From NCBI RefSeq assembly GCF_029392675.1, contig NZ_CP113941.1:360001-424000 (forward strand): 64,000 nucleotides of DNA. Direction: 5' to 3'. Within the stretch, counting starts at the first letter, position 1, and each line of letters begins with the position of its first letter. Origin of the DNA: Lactobacillus sp. ESL0684 (GTDB lineage: Bacteria > Bacillota > Bacilli > Lactobacillales > Lactobacillaceae). Positions 25,622-33,845 of this stretch are shown here, piece by piece. A model generated the notes under the pieces. The model was not told the DNA's origin and made no database searches. It saw only the letters and a list, made by a program, of their open reading frames with translations. A program made the position numbers and the translations under genes.

Positions 25622-26443
25622 ATGGCAATATCATGGGTAACTTTAATTTGCTTGACATTATATGTTGCAATTGCCCAATTAGATTCCTTGGCCGGTAAGA
25701 TCGGCCTGTATTCACCTGTATTTGCTGGTGCAGTAACTGGTTTGTTAATGGGTGACTTGAAAACAGGTTTGTTAATTGGCGGTACGTTGCAACTAACAAC
25801 TTTAGGTGTTGGAACATACGGCGGAGCAACTGTACCTGACTTTTTATCAGGTTCTGTTATGGGAACGGCGTTTGCGATTATTGCGCATCGCGGTGTTGCA
25901 TATGGAATTGGCTTGGCGATTCCGATCGGTTTATTGTTGACACAGATGGATATCTTGGGTCGATTGACTAACTCATACTTTCAGAGTTTAGCGGATAAGT
26001 ATGCAGATAAAGGTGACTATAAAGGTGTTGAAAGGGCTAACTTGCTAGGTATCTTACCGTGGACACTGTCACGTGCAATTCCGGTTTTTGTTGGGCTTTA
26101 TTTCGGTTCAGCTGTAGTTAAGGCAATTAATGCTTGGATTCCGCAATGGCTGATGAACGGCTTGAAGACTGCCGGAATTATTTTGCCAGCAATGGGAATT
26201 GCGATTTTGTTACGTTATCTACCTATTAAGAAGTATTTTGCATATTTTATCATTGGCTTTGTGTTGATGGCGTACTTTGCTAAGAGCTTTTCCTTACTCG
26301 GTGTAGCCCTAGTTGGTTTGGCTTTAGCTGCAATTCACGTTACCAATGCTACTAAAAATTCGGCATCACCCGAGCCTGCAACTGGTACATCAGAAGCGGT
26401 AACAACAGGTTCTAGTGATGGGGAGGTTGACATCGATGTCTAA
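25622..26443 (+). CDS. PTS EIIC component, mannose family
   Basis: A 273-residue membrane protein of the mannose-family EIIC type. Family blocks are AIAQLDSLAGKIGLYSP, GLLMGDLKTGLLIGGTLQL and GVGTYGGATVPDFLSG near the N-terminus. The C-terminus carries a soluble, S/T/E-rich tail (about 245-273) that is longer than usual. GAAGGAG lies 7 bp before the ATG. The end overlaps the EIID start by 8 bp. With EIID it forms the translocation channel. Confidence 0.92.
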   Translation: MAISWVTLICLTLYVAIAQLDSLAGKIGLYSPVFAGAVTGLLMGDLKTGLLIGGTLQLTTLGVGTYGGATVPDFLSGSVMGTAFAIIAHRGVAYGIGLAIPIGLLLTQMDILGRLTNSYFQSLADKYADKGDYKGVERANLLGILPWTLSRAIPVFVGLYFGSAVVKAINAWIPQWLMNGLKTAGIILPAMGIAILLRYLPIKKYFAYFIIGFVLMAYFAKSFSLLGVALVGLALAAIHVTNATKNSASPEPATGTSEAVTTGSSDGEVDIDV

Positions 26444-27272
26444 ATTAAATTTAAAACATTTGAATAAAAAAGATATTCGCAAAGTCTTTGTACATACTTG
26501 GTTAGGAATTCAATTAGGCTGGAATTATGAAAGAATGGAAGGACTAGGATATGCTTATTCCGTTATTCCAGCTTTGAAAAAATTATACAAAGATGACAAA
26601 GAGAAGATGACGCGAGCATTAAAGATGGAAACTGCTTTCTTTAATACTACTCCTCAGATGAGTCATATTATCGTTGGTGCAGATATTGCGATGCAAGACG
26701 AGCTGGGATTAACTGATGAAAGTGAAGAAGCCATTACTGGATTAAAAACCGGATTAATGGGACCATTTGCTGGTGTTGGTGATACTGTTTTTATTGCGAT
26801 TTATAACGCGATTATTTATTCAATTGCAGCGTATCTAGCTTTAGCAGGTCAATGGATTGGTCTACTTGTGCCAATTATTGGGTTTTTGGCTATGACTTGG
26901 ACACGTTGGCAACTATTCATGATTGGTTTAAAGGAAGGGCGCAAGGTTGCGACAACCTTTTCAGATAAGATGTCACTGTTCACTGAAGGAGCGTCAATTC
27001 TGGGATTAACAGTTGTTGGCGGGATGATTCCTTCAGTAATTAATTACAAGCTTGACCTAACTTATAAGGTTGGTAAAGTTTCGATGAATGTGCAAGATAT
27101 GCTTGATCAGATTATGCCAGGATTATTGCCACTATTAATTGCACTATTTTCCTATTGGATTTTAGGTAAGAAAAAGATGACTTCAACGAAGTTGATTTTT
27201 GTTTTGATTGCATTAGGCTTGGTCCTGGGTAATTTACAACCTATTTGCAGCTTTATTGCTAATCTATTTTAA
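26436..27272 (+). CDS. PTS EIID component, mannose family
   Basis: A 278-residue EIID. Marks are KKDIRKVFVHTWLGIQLGWN near the N-terminus, FFNTTPQMSHIIVGADIAMQD, and GLMGPFAGVGDTVFIAI. The start at 26436 has GGGAGG 9 bp upstream; an ATG seven codons earlier is less suitable. The start codon lies inside the end of the EIIC gene, indicating coupled translation. The C-terminal part has several membrane helices. Confidence 0.92.
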   Translation: MSKLNLKHLNKKDIRKVFVHTWLGIQLGWNYERMEGLGYAYSVIPALKKLYKDDKEKMTRALKMETAFFNTTPQMSHIIVGADIAMQDELGLTDESEEAITGLKTGLMGPFAGVGDTVFIAIYNAIIYSIAAYLALAGQWIGLLVPIIGFLAMTWTRWQLFMIGLKEGRKVATTFSDKMSLFTEGASILGLTVVGGMIPSVINYKLDLTYKVGKVSMNVQDMLDQIMPGLLPLLIALFSYWILGKKKMTSTKLIFVLIALGLVLGNLQPICSFIANLF

Positions 27273-27287
27273 TCTGGAGGTAAGAGG

Positions 27288-27773
27288 ATGACAGTAGTAG
27301 CAGCTCGTGTAGACGAGCGAATGATCCACGGTCAAGTCGCAACAGTATGGACCAATACTGTTGGTGCTGATCGTTTAATGGTTGCTAATGATAAAGTAGT
27401 TCATGATGATTTACAAATTTCTGCTTTAAAGATGGCTCGTCCAGCAGGTAAAAAATTGGCTATTTCTAGTATTGAAAAGGCCATTATTAATTTACAACCG
27501 GGAGCTAAATACACTAATGACAAAGTTTTTGTTATCACTAGAAACATTGCTGATATGGCTGCCCTAATTGATGGCGGAGCACCGATTACTAACTTCAATG
27601 TGGGTAATATCTCTGAAAAAGAAGGCTCGAAGGCAATTAAAAAGTCAGTCAATTTGACACCAGATGATGTTGCGACAATTAATCGTCTGCTGGATCAGGG
27701 GATCAAGATTACAGCCCAGATGGTTCCTAACGAATCAGATGCTTCAATTGCAACTTTTCTTGAGGAAAAATAG
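27288..27773 (+). CDS. PTS EIIB component, mannose family
   Basis: A 161-residue EIIB with the phospho-histidine H14 in RVDERMIHGQVATVW, the signature of the mannose-fructose-sorbose EIIB group. It phosphorylates the incoming sugar. TGGAGG precedes the ATG. It is followed after 2 bp by a serine hydrolase gene, which makes the hydrolases part of the same transcript. Confidence 0.93.
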   Translation: MTVVAARVDERMIHGQVATVWTNTVGADRLMVANDKVVHDDLQISALKMARPAGKKLAISSIEKAIINLQPGAKYTNDKVFVITRNIADMAALIDGGAPITNFNVGNISEKEGSKAIKKSVNLTPDDVATINRLLDQGIKITAQMVPNESDASIATFLEEK

Positions 27774-27775
27774 TT

Positions 27776-28780
27776 ATGCAGGAGCAAGTAATTGCAACTG
27801 AATTAAAGGACTCTATTGCTAAGCAAGAAATTTATGGTGTCAGCTTTAGTTTAATTAGTCAGCAACAGAATCAATATACATATTGGGGCTTTACGGGTAA
27901 AGGCGAACAGCATCAGCCCGTGAGCCCTGATTTATATTATGATCTTGCTTCGTTAACTAAAGTGATTGCGACTACTACCAGATGTTTACAATTACTTGTT
28001 AACGGACGGATTAATTTAACTGATACTTTAGGTATGTTTTTGCCTAAAGCAGCAGCTAAGGAATTAACTATTGAGCAATTGTTGTTGCATCGAACAGGGC
28101 TAGTTGCCGATTTGCCTAATGTACATGAATTAACGTCAGTTGAGCTACAAGAACAGGTTTTGGCAAGTTTACCGCAAGTAACCCCGGGGACTAAAACGGA
28201 ATATTCAGATCTAAACTTTATTTTATTAGGTTGGATTATTGCTCAAGTTGATGGTGATGTATTAGAAAGTATTACAGAGCATGTGTTTAAACCATTGAAT
28301 ATGGCACATACCTTCTATCAACCAGAGTTACATATTGCCACTAGCCTTTGTGTGCCAACTGAATATCAGGAAGAACGCGGTCTAGTTCAGGGCGAGGCGC
28401 ATGATTATAAGGCACATTTACTTAATGGTGTTAGTGGTCATGCAGGTTTGTTTGGTACGCTAACTGATTTGACTAAATTTACCCGTGTTTTAAGCGGATT
28501 AACACCTAATGAACAGGTAATGCCGCAAGCGGCTTTCGATTTGCTGGCAAAGTATGATGTTGGTGCACGTACTCTTGGTTGGCAACGTTGGAGTCATGAT
28601 GAGCAATACTGGCATACCGGATTTACTGGCACATCAATTGCATTTGATCGTCAAAAGCACACTGGCTTTGTTTGTTTGACTAATCGAATTTATCCGACTA
28701 GAACTAATAAAGGCTTTGTGCATACTAGAAGGCAACTATTACAAGCCTTTTTTGGACGTAAGAGAGAGTGGAATCAATGA
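27776..28780 (+). CDS. Cytoplasmic serine hydrolase of the class C beta-lactamase/AmiE fold
   Basis: A 334-residue penicillin-binding-type serine hydrolase without signal peptide. The nucleophile motif is SLTK (S59-K62), the second motif YSD-L-N (143-147), and HTG (in QYWHTGFTGTS) replaces KTG. This set fits the class C/esterase branch that also contains the Bacillus YbbE (AmiE) amidase of muropeptide recycling. It is only 2 bp after the EIIB gene and overlaps the epimerase gene (ATGA). Inference: it cleaves an imported PTS substrate, perhaps the lactyl-peptide bond of a muropeptide. A D-amino-acid carboxypeptidase or esterase remains possible. Confidence 0.85.
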   Translation: MQEQVIATELKDSIAKQEIYGVSFSLISQQQNQYTYWGFTGKGEQHQPVSPDLYYDLASLTKVIATTTRCLQLLVNGRINLTDTLGMFLPKAAAKELTIEQLLLHRTGLVADLPNVHELTSVELQEQVLASLPQVTPGTKTEYSDLNFILLGWIIAQVDGDVLESITEHVFKPLNMAHTFYQPELHIATSLCVPTEYQEERGLVQGEAHDYKAHLLNGVSGHAGLFGTLTDLTKFTRVLSGLTPNEQVMPQAAFDLLAKYDVGARTLGWQRWSHDEQYWHTGFTGTSIAFDRQKHTGFVCLTNRIYPTRTNKGFVHTRRQLLQAFFGRKREWNQ

Positions 28781-29817
28781 CAAAAATCACTGAAATAACA
28801 GTAGGAATAGTAAGTTTACCGCTAAAAACTCCATTTACAACGGCTCGTCATACTGTCACTGCTGCTCAAGCAGTTCAGGTAAAGGTCACATTGGCTAATG
28901 GATTAATTGGGGTTGGTACAGGTACTCCCAATGAGGTGGTAACTGGTGACACTTTAGCAAGTAGTCGAGCAGTATTAGAAGATGTTATCATTCCCAGCTT
29001 AATTGGTTGTGAATTTGAGGATTGGTCTAGCAATTTAGCAATTTTAAAAAACGCGATTCAAGATAATCAACCGGCTAAGGCTGCTGTTGAATTTGCCTTA
29101 TACGATCTACGTTGTCAGACTTATCAGACTAGTTTAGTTAAATTGCTTGGCGGTAGGCAGGCTGCGGTAACTACTGATATGACTTTGGGAATTAAGCCAC
29201 TTGATCAAATGGTCGCGGCTGCCCAAGAGTTTGTTAAGCAAGGTTTTACTACATTAAAAATCAAAGTTGGTTCTAATGGGATTGCGGCGGACTTGCATTT
29301 AATTGCAACAATCAGTAAAGCTGTAGGGCCACAGATTAAGCTGCGGCTTGATGCTAATCAAGGCTGGAGCCGGATGGAAGCTGCTCAAGCATTGCGTGAA
29401 CTAGCTAATGCCAATTTACCAATTGAATTTGTTGAACAGCCGTTAGTGGCCAATGATATTGCAGGTTTAAAGGAATTAACGCAGTTACATATTTTGCCAA
29501 TTATGGCGGATGAGAGTGCCTTTTCTTATCAAGATGTAATACGCTTATGCAGTGAACATGCAGTAGATTACGTGAACATCAAACTAATGAAAACTGGTGG
29601 CTTGTCTGAAGCTGAAAAAATTAATGATATTTGTGCTGCTTCTGGGATTTCTTGTATGATTGGCTGCATGATTGAGCCAACCAATAGTATTCAAGCGGCA
29701 ATTGCCTTTGCGGCAAGTCATGAGAATGTGAAGTTTGCGGATCTTGACTCTGTTTATATGACTAAAGAAGTTCCTGAGGGACTGATATTAAATGGATCAG
29801 AATTACGGATAAAATAA
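28777..29817 (+). CDS. L-Ala-D/L-Glu (dipeptide) epimerase, enolase superfamily
   Basis: A 346-residue muconate-lactonizing-type enolase superfamily enzyme. The catalytic and metal residues lie where they lie in the Bacillus L-Ala-D/L-Glu epimerase: K161-I-K163, D192 (RLDANQGW), E220 (VEQPL), D245 (ADES) and K269 (NIKLMKTGG). ADLDSVYM near the C-terminus is also typical. It would convert L-Ala-D-Glu from peptidoglycan to L-Ala-L-Glu for use as amino acids. The start overlaps the preceding stop (ATGA), and the stop overlaps the next start (TAATG). An earlier in-frame GTG (28768) is less likely. Confidence 0.88.
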   Translation: MTKITEITVGIVSLPLKTPFTTARHTVTAAQAVQVKVTLANGLIGVGTGTPNEVVTGDTLASSRAVLEDVIIPSLIGCEFEDWSSNLAILKNAIQDNQPAKAAVEFALYDLRCQTYQTSLVKLLGGRQAAVTTDMTLGIKPLDQMVAAAQEFVKQGFTTLKIKVGSNGIAADLHLIATISKAVGPQIKLRLDANQGWSRMEAAQALRELANANLPIEFVEQPLVANDIAGLKELTQLHILPIMADESAFSYQDVIRLCSEHAVDYVNIKLMKTGGLSEAEKINDICAASGISCMIGCMIEPTNSIQAAIAFAASHENVKFADLDSVYMTKEVPEGLILNGSELRIK

Positions 29818-30587
29818 TGTCGGATTTTAAACAAGAAGTTACTAAATTACAACCACGGATTGATTATCAACTTTACCTATCTAGTTCATGGGGAATGGAA
29901 GTTGCAATTAATTCTAGTCAGCTATGGCCATGTGCAAGCCTGATCAAATTAGGCATTGCTGAATATGGGCAACAAATAGCTCTTAAAAAGCCAGAATTAT
30001 TAACAGAAAAAGTTACTTTATTACCAGCAGATATTGTTGGTGGTGCCGGAACGCTGCAATTACTTTCACCGCAGACATATACGGTAAAAGACCTGTTACA
30101 GCTGATGTTAATTCAGTCAGATAATACTGCTACCAATGCGTTATTATCGACTTGGCAATTAGCTAAAATTCAGGCATGGCTTAACCAAAATTATCCTCAA
30201 GTATTACTGCAGCGGCGCTTGATGGCACCAGCAGTTAATGGCGAGAATCTGGCAACTGCTAAAAGCATAGCGCAATTATTAGCAGCTTGTTTTGATTATC
30301 AAGATGAATATGGACAAACCGTGCAGGTAAGTCTGCACCATCAAATGAGTCATGATAAATTGGTTTGGCCAGTTAATATTGGTGAATATACTAAAATTAA
30401 AACGTACAATAAAACTGGTGAATTACTTGGGTATGACCATGATGCTGCACGTTTTTATCTCGGTGATGCTTGGCTTGACTGTGTGGTAATGACTAAATAT
30501 GCCACTGGCAAAAGAAGCCAGGCAGTAACCTTTTTGCAGTCAGTTGGTCGTTTGCTTTGTCAAACTTTAGTAGAATATCAACAATAA
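29817..30587 (+). CDS. Cytoplasmic class A beta-lactamase-like serine hydrolase lacking the deacylation Glu
   Basis: This 256-residue protein has the three beta-lactamase motifs: SLIK (S41-K44), SDN (101-103) and KTG (199-201). It has no signal peptide, and the stretch between SDN and KTG shows no ExxLN motif, so the general base used by class A beta-lactamases for deacylation is missing. A true beta-lactamase is therefore unlikely. It is coupled to the epimerase gene by a one-base overlap and is last in the operon. A peptidase or transpeptidase acting on wall-derived peptides is an inference from its context. Confidence 0.83.
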   Translation: MSDFKQEVTKLQPRIDYQLYLSSSWGMEVAINSSQLWPCASLIKLGIAEYGQQIALKKPELLTEKVTLLPADIVGGAGTLQLLSPQTYTVKDLLQLMLIQSDNTATNALLSTWQLAKIQAWLNQNYPQVLLQRRLMAPAVNGENLATAKSIAQLLAACFDYQDEYGQTVQVSLHHQMSHDKLVWPVNIGEYTKIKTYNKTGELLGYDHDAARFYLGDAWLDCVVMTKYATGKRSQAVTFLQSVGRLLCQTLVEYQQ

Positions 30588-30592
30588 AAATT

Positions 30593-30629
30593 AAGCAATC
30601 TTAAATTAAATTTTGATGATTGCTTTTTT
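30593..30629 (+). terminator. Intrinsic terminator of the PTS-hydrolase-epimerase operon
   Basis: AAGCAATC pairs with GATTGCTT across a 17-base loop with further A-T pairing, and is followed by T6. Confidence 0.75.
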
Positions 30630-30832
30630 GATATTTAAGATTAAATCAGCATGATAATATTTATAAATTTTTTAAGCTGAATAAAAATAAAATGTTGATT
30701 TTGATTTAGATGTTAACATTTTGGCGCTGTTTTACTAAAACTAATTTTTTAATGATTTATTGTTACATTTCGCACTTTTAGGTATATGATTACTATAGGA
30801 GAAATGATAGCGTAAACAAGGAGGATTGTTGA

Positions 30833-31120
30833 ATGGACCATAGAATTGTTACCTACCCTGCCATTTTTAAACCATTGGAAGATGATGTGTATGTAATTAG
30901 CTTTCCTGATGTTAAGGGCGCGATTACTGAAGGACAAGGCTTGAGAGAATCACTTAAAATGGCTGCTGATACGTTGGCAAGTAGGTTATACAATAAAGCA
31001 CAATTGCCTAAAATTACTGCAATTGATGATATTGAGCTTGCAGATGATGGCTCTTTTGTGGCACCAGTATCAGCTGACTTGACTGAAGCAGCGCGTGATC
31101 GAATAAATTATCGAATTTAA
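30833..31120 (+). CDS. Orphan HicB-like protein
   Basis: A 95-residue protein with the HicB partial RNase H-like fold: YPAIFKPLEDDVYVISFPDVKGAITEGQ, then ESLKMAADTLASRLY, a classic pattern. It lacks a C-terminal DNA-binding helix-turn-helix or ribbon region beyond a short tail (SADLTEAARDRINYRI). No HicA-like toxin (short, double-stranded-RNA-binding fold with a conserved His) is visible in 250 bp on either side. AAGGAGG lies 7 bp before the ATG. Its own terminator follows. It may be a solitary regulator or a remnant of a toxin-antitoxin pair. Confidence 0.78.
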   Translation: MDHRIVTYPAIFKPLEDDVYVISFPDVKGAITEGQGLRESLKMAADTLASRLYNKAQLPKITAIDDIELADDGSFVAPVSADLTEAARDRINYRI

Positions 31121-31124
31121 ACAA

Positions 31125-31155
31125 AAAAGCACCTCAGAAACTGAGGTACTTTTTG
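31125..31155 (+). terminator. Intrinsic terminator of the HicB-like gene
   Basis: AAGCACCTCAG pairs with CTGAGGTACTT (one mismatch or wobble) around AAA, then T5. Confidence 0.85.
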
Positions 31156-31397
31156 TATTAACTTGTTCCAAAAATCAATTATTATAATTCTCGCGAACAA
31201 ACTAATTATATTATATTGAACTGATTTTGACTATCAATTTAACTCAAAAGTTATTAAACGAGTATAACTTGGTGGCACTACAATTGATACTCACTTAGGA
31301 AAGTTTCTCTGATTGTCCAAATTGCTAGTTTTAATCAAAATTGACAGAGTTAGGGTTTGAGTGCTATTTTTAAATGGGAAAAAGTTTGGAGTGAATT

Positions 31398-31964
31398 ATG
31401 CAGACAATTGAAAATTCTCTTTTACGACTGTCGATTGATGAGCAGGGGGCAGAACTGGTTAGTGTGATTTCACCTAACAATCAGCGTGATTATTTCAAAA
31501 ATGGAATTAACCAAAGTAAGCTTGCGATTTTTTTTGCTGAAAATGAGCAAAAAGATAATTTGGCGAGTTCATTGCCCTGGACGATAATTGATAAGGGAGA
31601 TACACAAGTCAGTTTTGCTTTAATCGATGATACTGCTAGCTATAAGCAGTTTCCGTATCATTTTGAAGTAATTTTGACTTATCAACTTGAAGGAAACCGG
31701 ATAGCAGTAAAATGCTATGTACAAAACAATTCGCATAAGCAGATGCCATTTTCTTTAAAACTGGTATTAGATCAGCTTGTAGATTGGCAGATTGAACCAA
31801 TCATGGAAAATGTAGAATTAACGCAGGATGAGCTTAAATTAGAATTAACGTCACCGCAACTGAATTTGCAAGTCGGTGACGGATGCGTTTGCGCTGTTCA
31901 AGATGACAAGCTTCTTGCTGGTGACAGTAATACGGAATATCATCTCAGCTTGACGCTTAACTAA
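31398..31964 (+). CDS. Shortened aldose 1-epimerase/LacX-like protein, probably non-catalytic
   Basis: A 188-residue protein. The N-terminus IENSLLRLSIDEQGAELVSV resembles the opening of LacX-type aldose epimerases (usual length about 290), and YHFEVILTYQLEGNRIAVKCYVQNNSHKQMPFSL resembles their central beta-sandwich strand block. The HGFAR and GHPxF histidine motifs of LacX enzymes are absent, and about 100 residues are missing between the matched parts and at the end. The frame is intact with a GGAG site and a terminator, so it is not an obvious pseudogene. A sugar-binding remnant is possible; an enzyme is unlikely. Confidence 0.6.
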   Translation: MQTIENSLLRLSIDEQGAELVSVISPNNQRDYFKNGINQSKLAIFFAENEQKDNLASSLPWTIIDKGDTQVSFALIDDTASYKQFPYHFEVILTYQLEGNRIAVKCYVQNNSHKQMPFSLKLVLDQLVDWQIEPIMENVELTQDELKLELTSPQLNLQVGDGCVCAVQDDKLLAGDSNTEYHLSLTLN

Positions 31965-31990
31965 GATTGTAATGATTTTAATAAGAAATC

Positions 31991-32021
31991 AAAGGCAAAT
32001 CAGCATTGATTTGCCTTTTTT
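31991..32021 (+). terminator. Intrinsic terminator after the LacX-like gene
   Basis: AAAGGCAAATCA pairs with TGATTTGCCTTT around a 5-base stretch, ending in T6. Confidence 0.9.
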
Positions 32022-32066
32022 GCTATAATACATTCATTGTTAATTAATTATTCAGGTAAATAAATT

Positions 32067-33185
32067 ATGACTCATAACGATAGGCACCCGGATAAGACCC
32101 GGGTCGAAATACATGCAAAAGATTATCATAAGAAGCGGCGAATTTTAGGTTGGGTGCTAGGGATCTTAACAGCTGGTGTTTTGGCTGTTGCGATTTATTC
32201 AGCTTATATTTATTATCAAACTAAAAATGCTGTTGATAATACTTATGATCGTCATAATCAGGTTCAAATTAAAAATGATGAATTCAATGGAAAAAATGAA
32301 TTTGCAGTTTTGCTAATGGGAACAGATACTGGTGCACTTGATCGTAAGGAAAAAGTCGGTAATACTGACACGATGATTATTGCCACTGTTAATCCACGTA
32401 AAAAACGCTATACCTTAATGTCTGTTCCTAGAGATACTATGGCTGAAATGGTTGGCGCAGAAAAATTTCAAATTGAAAAAATTAATGCGGCTTATCCATT
32501 AGGTGGTGCCAAGATGGCGATGTCCAGTGTTTCGCAGTTAGTTAACATTCCAATTAAGTATTATGCTTTAGTTAATATGAAAGGGATTATGCGGTTAATT
32601 CGAGATGTTGATGGGCTGGACATCAAGCCAACCCTTAGTTTTGAGTATGGCGGTTATATCTTTAAAAAAGGTCAACTAACCCATATGGGTGGCGGTGGTG
32701 CGCTTGCTTATTCGCGAATGCGCTATGATGATCCTGAGGGCGATTATGGTCGCCAGAAACGGCAGCGACAAATTATTACGGCTTTAATTCAAAAGTCCTT
32801 ATCATTGAATACTTTACCTAAACTTGATTCCGTTTTAGAAGCAATTTCTGGTAATGTTAAAACTAATTTACCTTTTAAAGCATTAGAAGCAATTGCTTTT
32901 AATTATCGTTCATCGACTAAACATGTCAAAAATGATTATTTACATGGTCACAGCGCCATGGTTGATGATGCTGCCTACCAAATTCAATCTACTAAAGAAT
33001 TACAGCGAGTTTCAGACTATTTAAGACAAGAACTGGGTCTGCCGCAAGAAACAGTTAATAATAATGAAACTCAGCAAAATAAACTGAATCAACAGCAGGG
33101 ATTTAAGTTTAGTGATGCTGAAGCACAGAATTATCATATTTATCGTAATTCTAGCCAACAGTTGATAGAAAAGGATGATAATTAA
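32067..33185 (+). CDS. LytR-CpsA-Psr (LCP) family wall-polymer ligase
   Basis: A 372-residue LCP protein with a basic cytoplasmic head, one membrane segment (about 27-50) and an extracellular LCP domain. Marks are FAVLLMGTDTG, NTDTMIIATVNP, LMSVPRDTMAEM, KINAAYPLGGA and ALAYSRMRYDDPEGDYGRQKRQRQ. It shares its general plan with the LCP protein at 8990. It overlaps the next gene, a PlsY paralogue, by one base (TAATG), and a large LtaS-type enzyme follows. It probably ligates a wall polymer made or modified by these neighbours to peptidoglycan. Confidence 0.92.
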   Translation: MTHNDRHPDKTRVEIHAKDYHKKRRILGWVLGILTAGVLAVAIYSAYIYYQTKNAVDNTYDRHNQVQIKNDEFNGKNEFAVLLMGTDTGALDRKEKVGNTDTMIIATVNPRKKRYTLMSVPRDTMAEMVGAEKFQIEKINAAYPLGGAKMAMSSVSQLVNIPIKYYALVNMKGIMRLIRDVDGLDIKPTLSFEYGGYIFKKGQLTHMGGGGALAYSRMRYDDPEGDYGRQKRQRQIITALIQKSLSLNTLPKLDSVLEAISGNVKTNLPFKALEAIAFNYRSSTKHVKNDYLHGHSAMVDDAAYQIQSTKELQRVSDYLRQELGLPQETVNNNETQQNKLNQQQGFKFSDAEAQNYHIYRNSSQQLIEKDDN

Positions 33186-33802
33186 TGGCGCACTTTTGGG
33201 CTTTAATAATTGGATATTTATTTGGAAATTTGCTGTTTGCTATGTTGGTGGGCCGTTTTTGGTTGCATCAGGATCCGACTAAAGTTGGCTCAGGCAATCC
33301 CGGTACGGCTAATGTTGGTGCTGTTTTTGGCAAAAAATGGGGTATTATTACTTGCATTGGTGATGTTACTAAAAGTATCGCTGCTTTATTAATTGTGCAT
33401 TATTTTTTACCAGGAAGACTAAATTTGCTGTATACTGGTTTAGGTTTAGTATTAGGTCATTGCTTTCCAATTTGGAATCATTTTCAGGGTGGTAAAGGTG
33501 TAACTATCGCTGCTATTTTGACTATTAGCTATGATCTAAAGGCTGGTGCTCTTAGCTTATTGGTTGCCCTACTACTGATGATTTGGCTAAAAAACCTAAC
33601 TATCCCTCCATTAACCTTTATGTTATTGTTTACACTTTATGAGTTTACACAGTTCACACAAGCAGGGGTGGTTTTAGCGATAATTACTCTGGTCATGGGG
33701 TATAAGTTCAGGTTTGATTTACGTGACTTTTTTACAGGGCAGGCTAAACGTGTTGATGTTTTAACCACTGTTAAGAAAAAACTTGGTCAGTTAATGGAAT
33801 AA
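33185..33802 (+). CDS. plsY: Acyl-phosphate:glycerol-3-phosphate acyltransferase (PlsY family)
   Basis: A 205-residue membrane protein with about five membrane segments. The three PlsY motifs are recognisable: GSGNPGTANVGAVFG, GHCFPIWNHFQGGKGV and a weaker third motif near the C-terminus. PlsY makes lysophosphatidic acid from acyl-phosphate and glycerol 3-phosphate. Its coupling to an LCP gene and an LtaS-type gene is unusual for the housekeeping copy, so this may be a second paralogue specialised for envelope work. That is an inference; the rest of the genome is not seen. Confidence 0.87.
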   Translation: MAHFWALIIGYLFGNLLFAMLVGRFWLHQDPTKVGSGNPGTANVGAVFGKKWGIITCIGDVTKSIAALLIVHYFLPGRLNLLYTGLGLVLGHCFPIWNHFQGGKGVTIAAILTISYDLKAGALSLLVALLLMIWLKNLTIPPLTFMLLFTLYEFTQFTQAGVVLAIITLVMGYKFRFDLRDFFTGQAKRVDVLTTVKKKLGQLME

Positions 33803-33845
33803 TCTTTGAGCAGTAATCTTTTAGTGAGGATGTATAACTAGAAAA

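Noticed and set aside
29817-30587. Antibiotic-resistance beta-lactamase
   Set aside because: SxxK, SDN and KTG motifs are present, but there is no signal peptide and no ExxLN deacylation motif, and the gene sits in a metabolic operon.
30588-30832. HicA toxin gene upstream of HicB
   Set aside because: No frame of about 60 codons with HicA features on either strand; the stretch holds a terminator and AT-rich leader.
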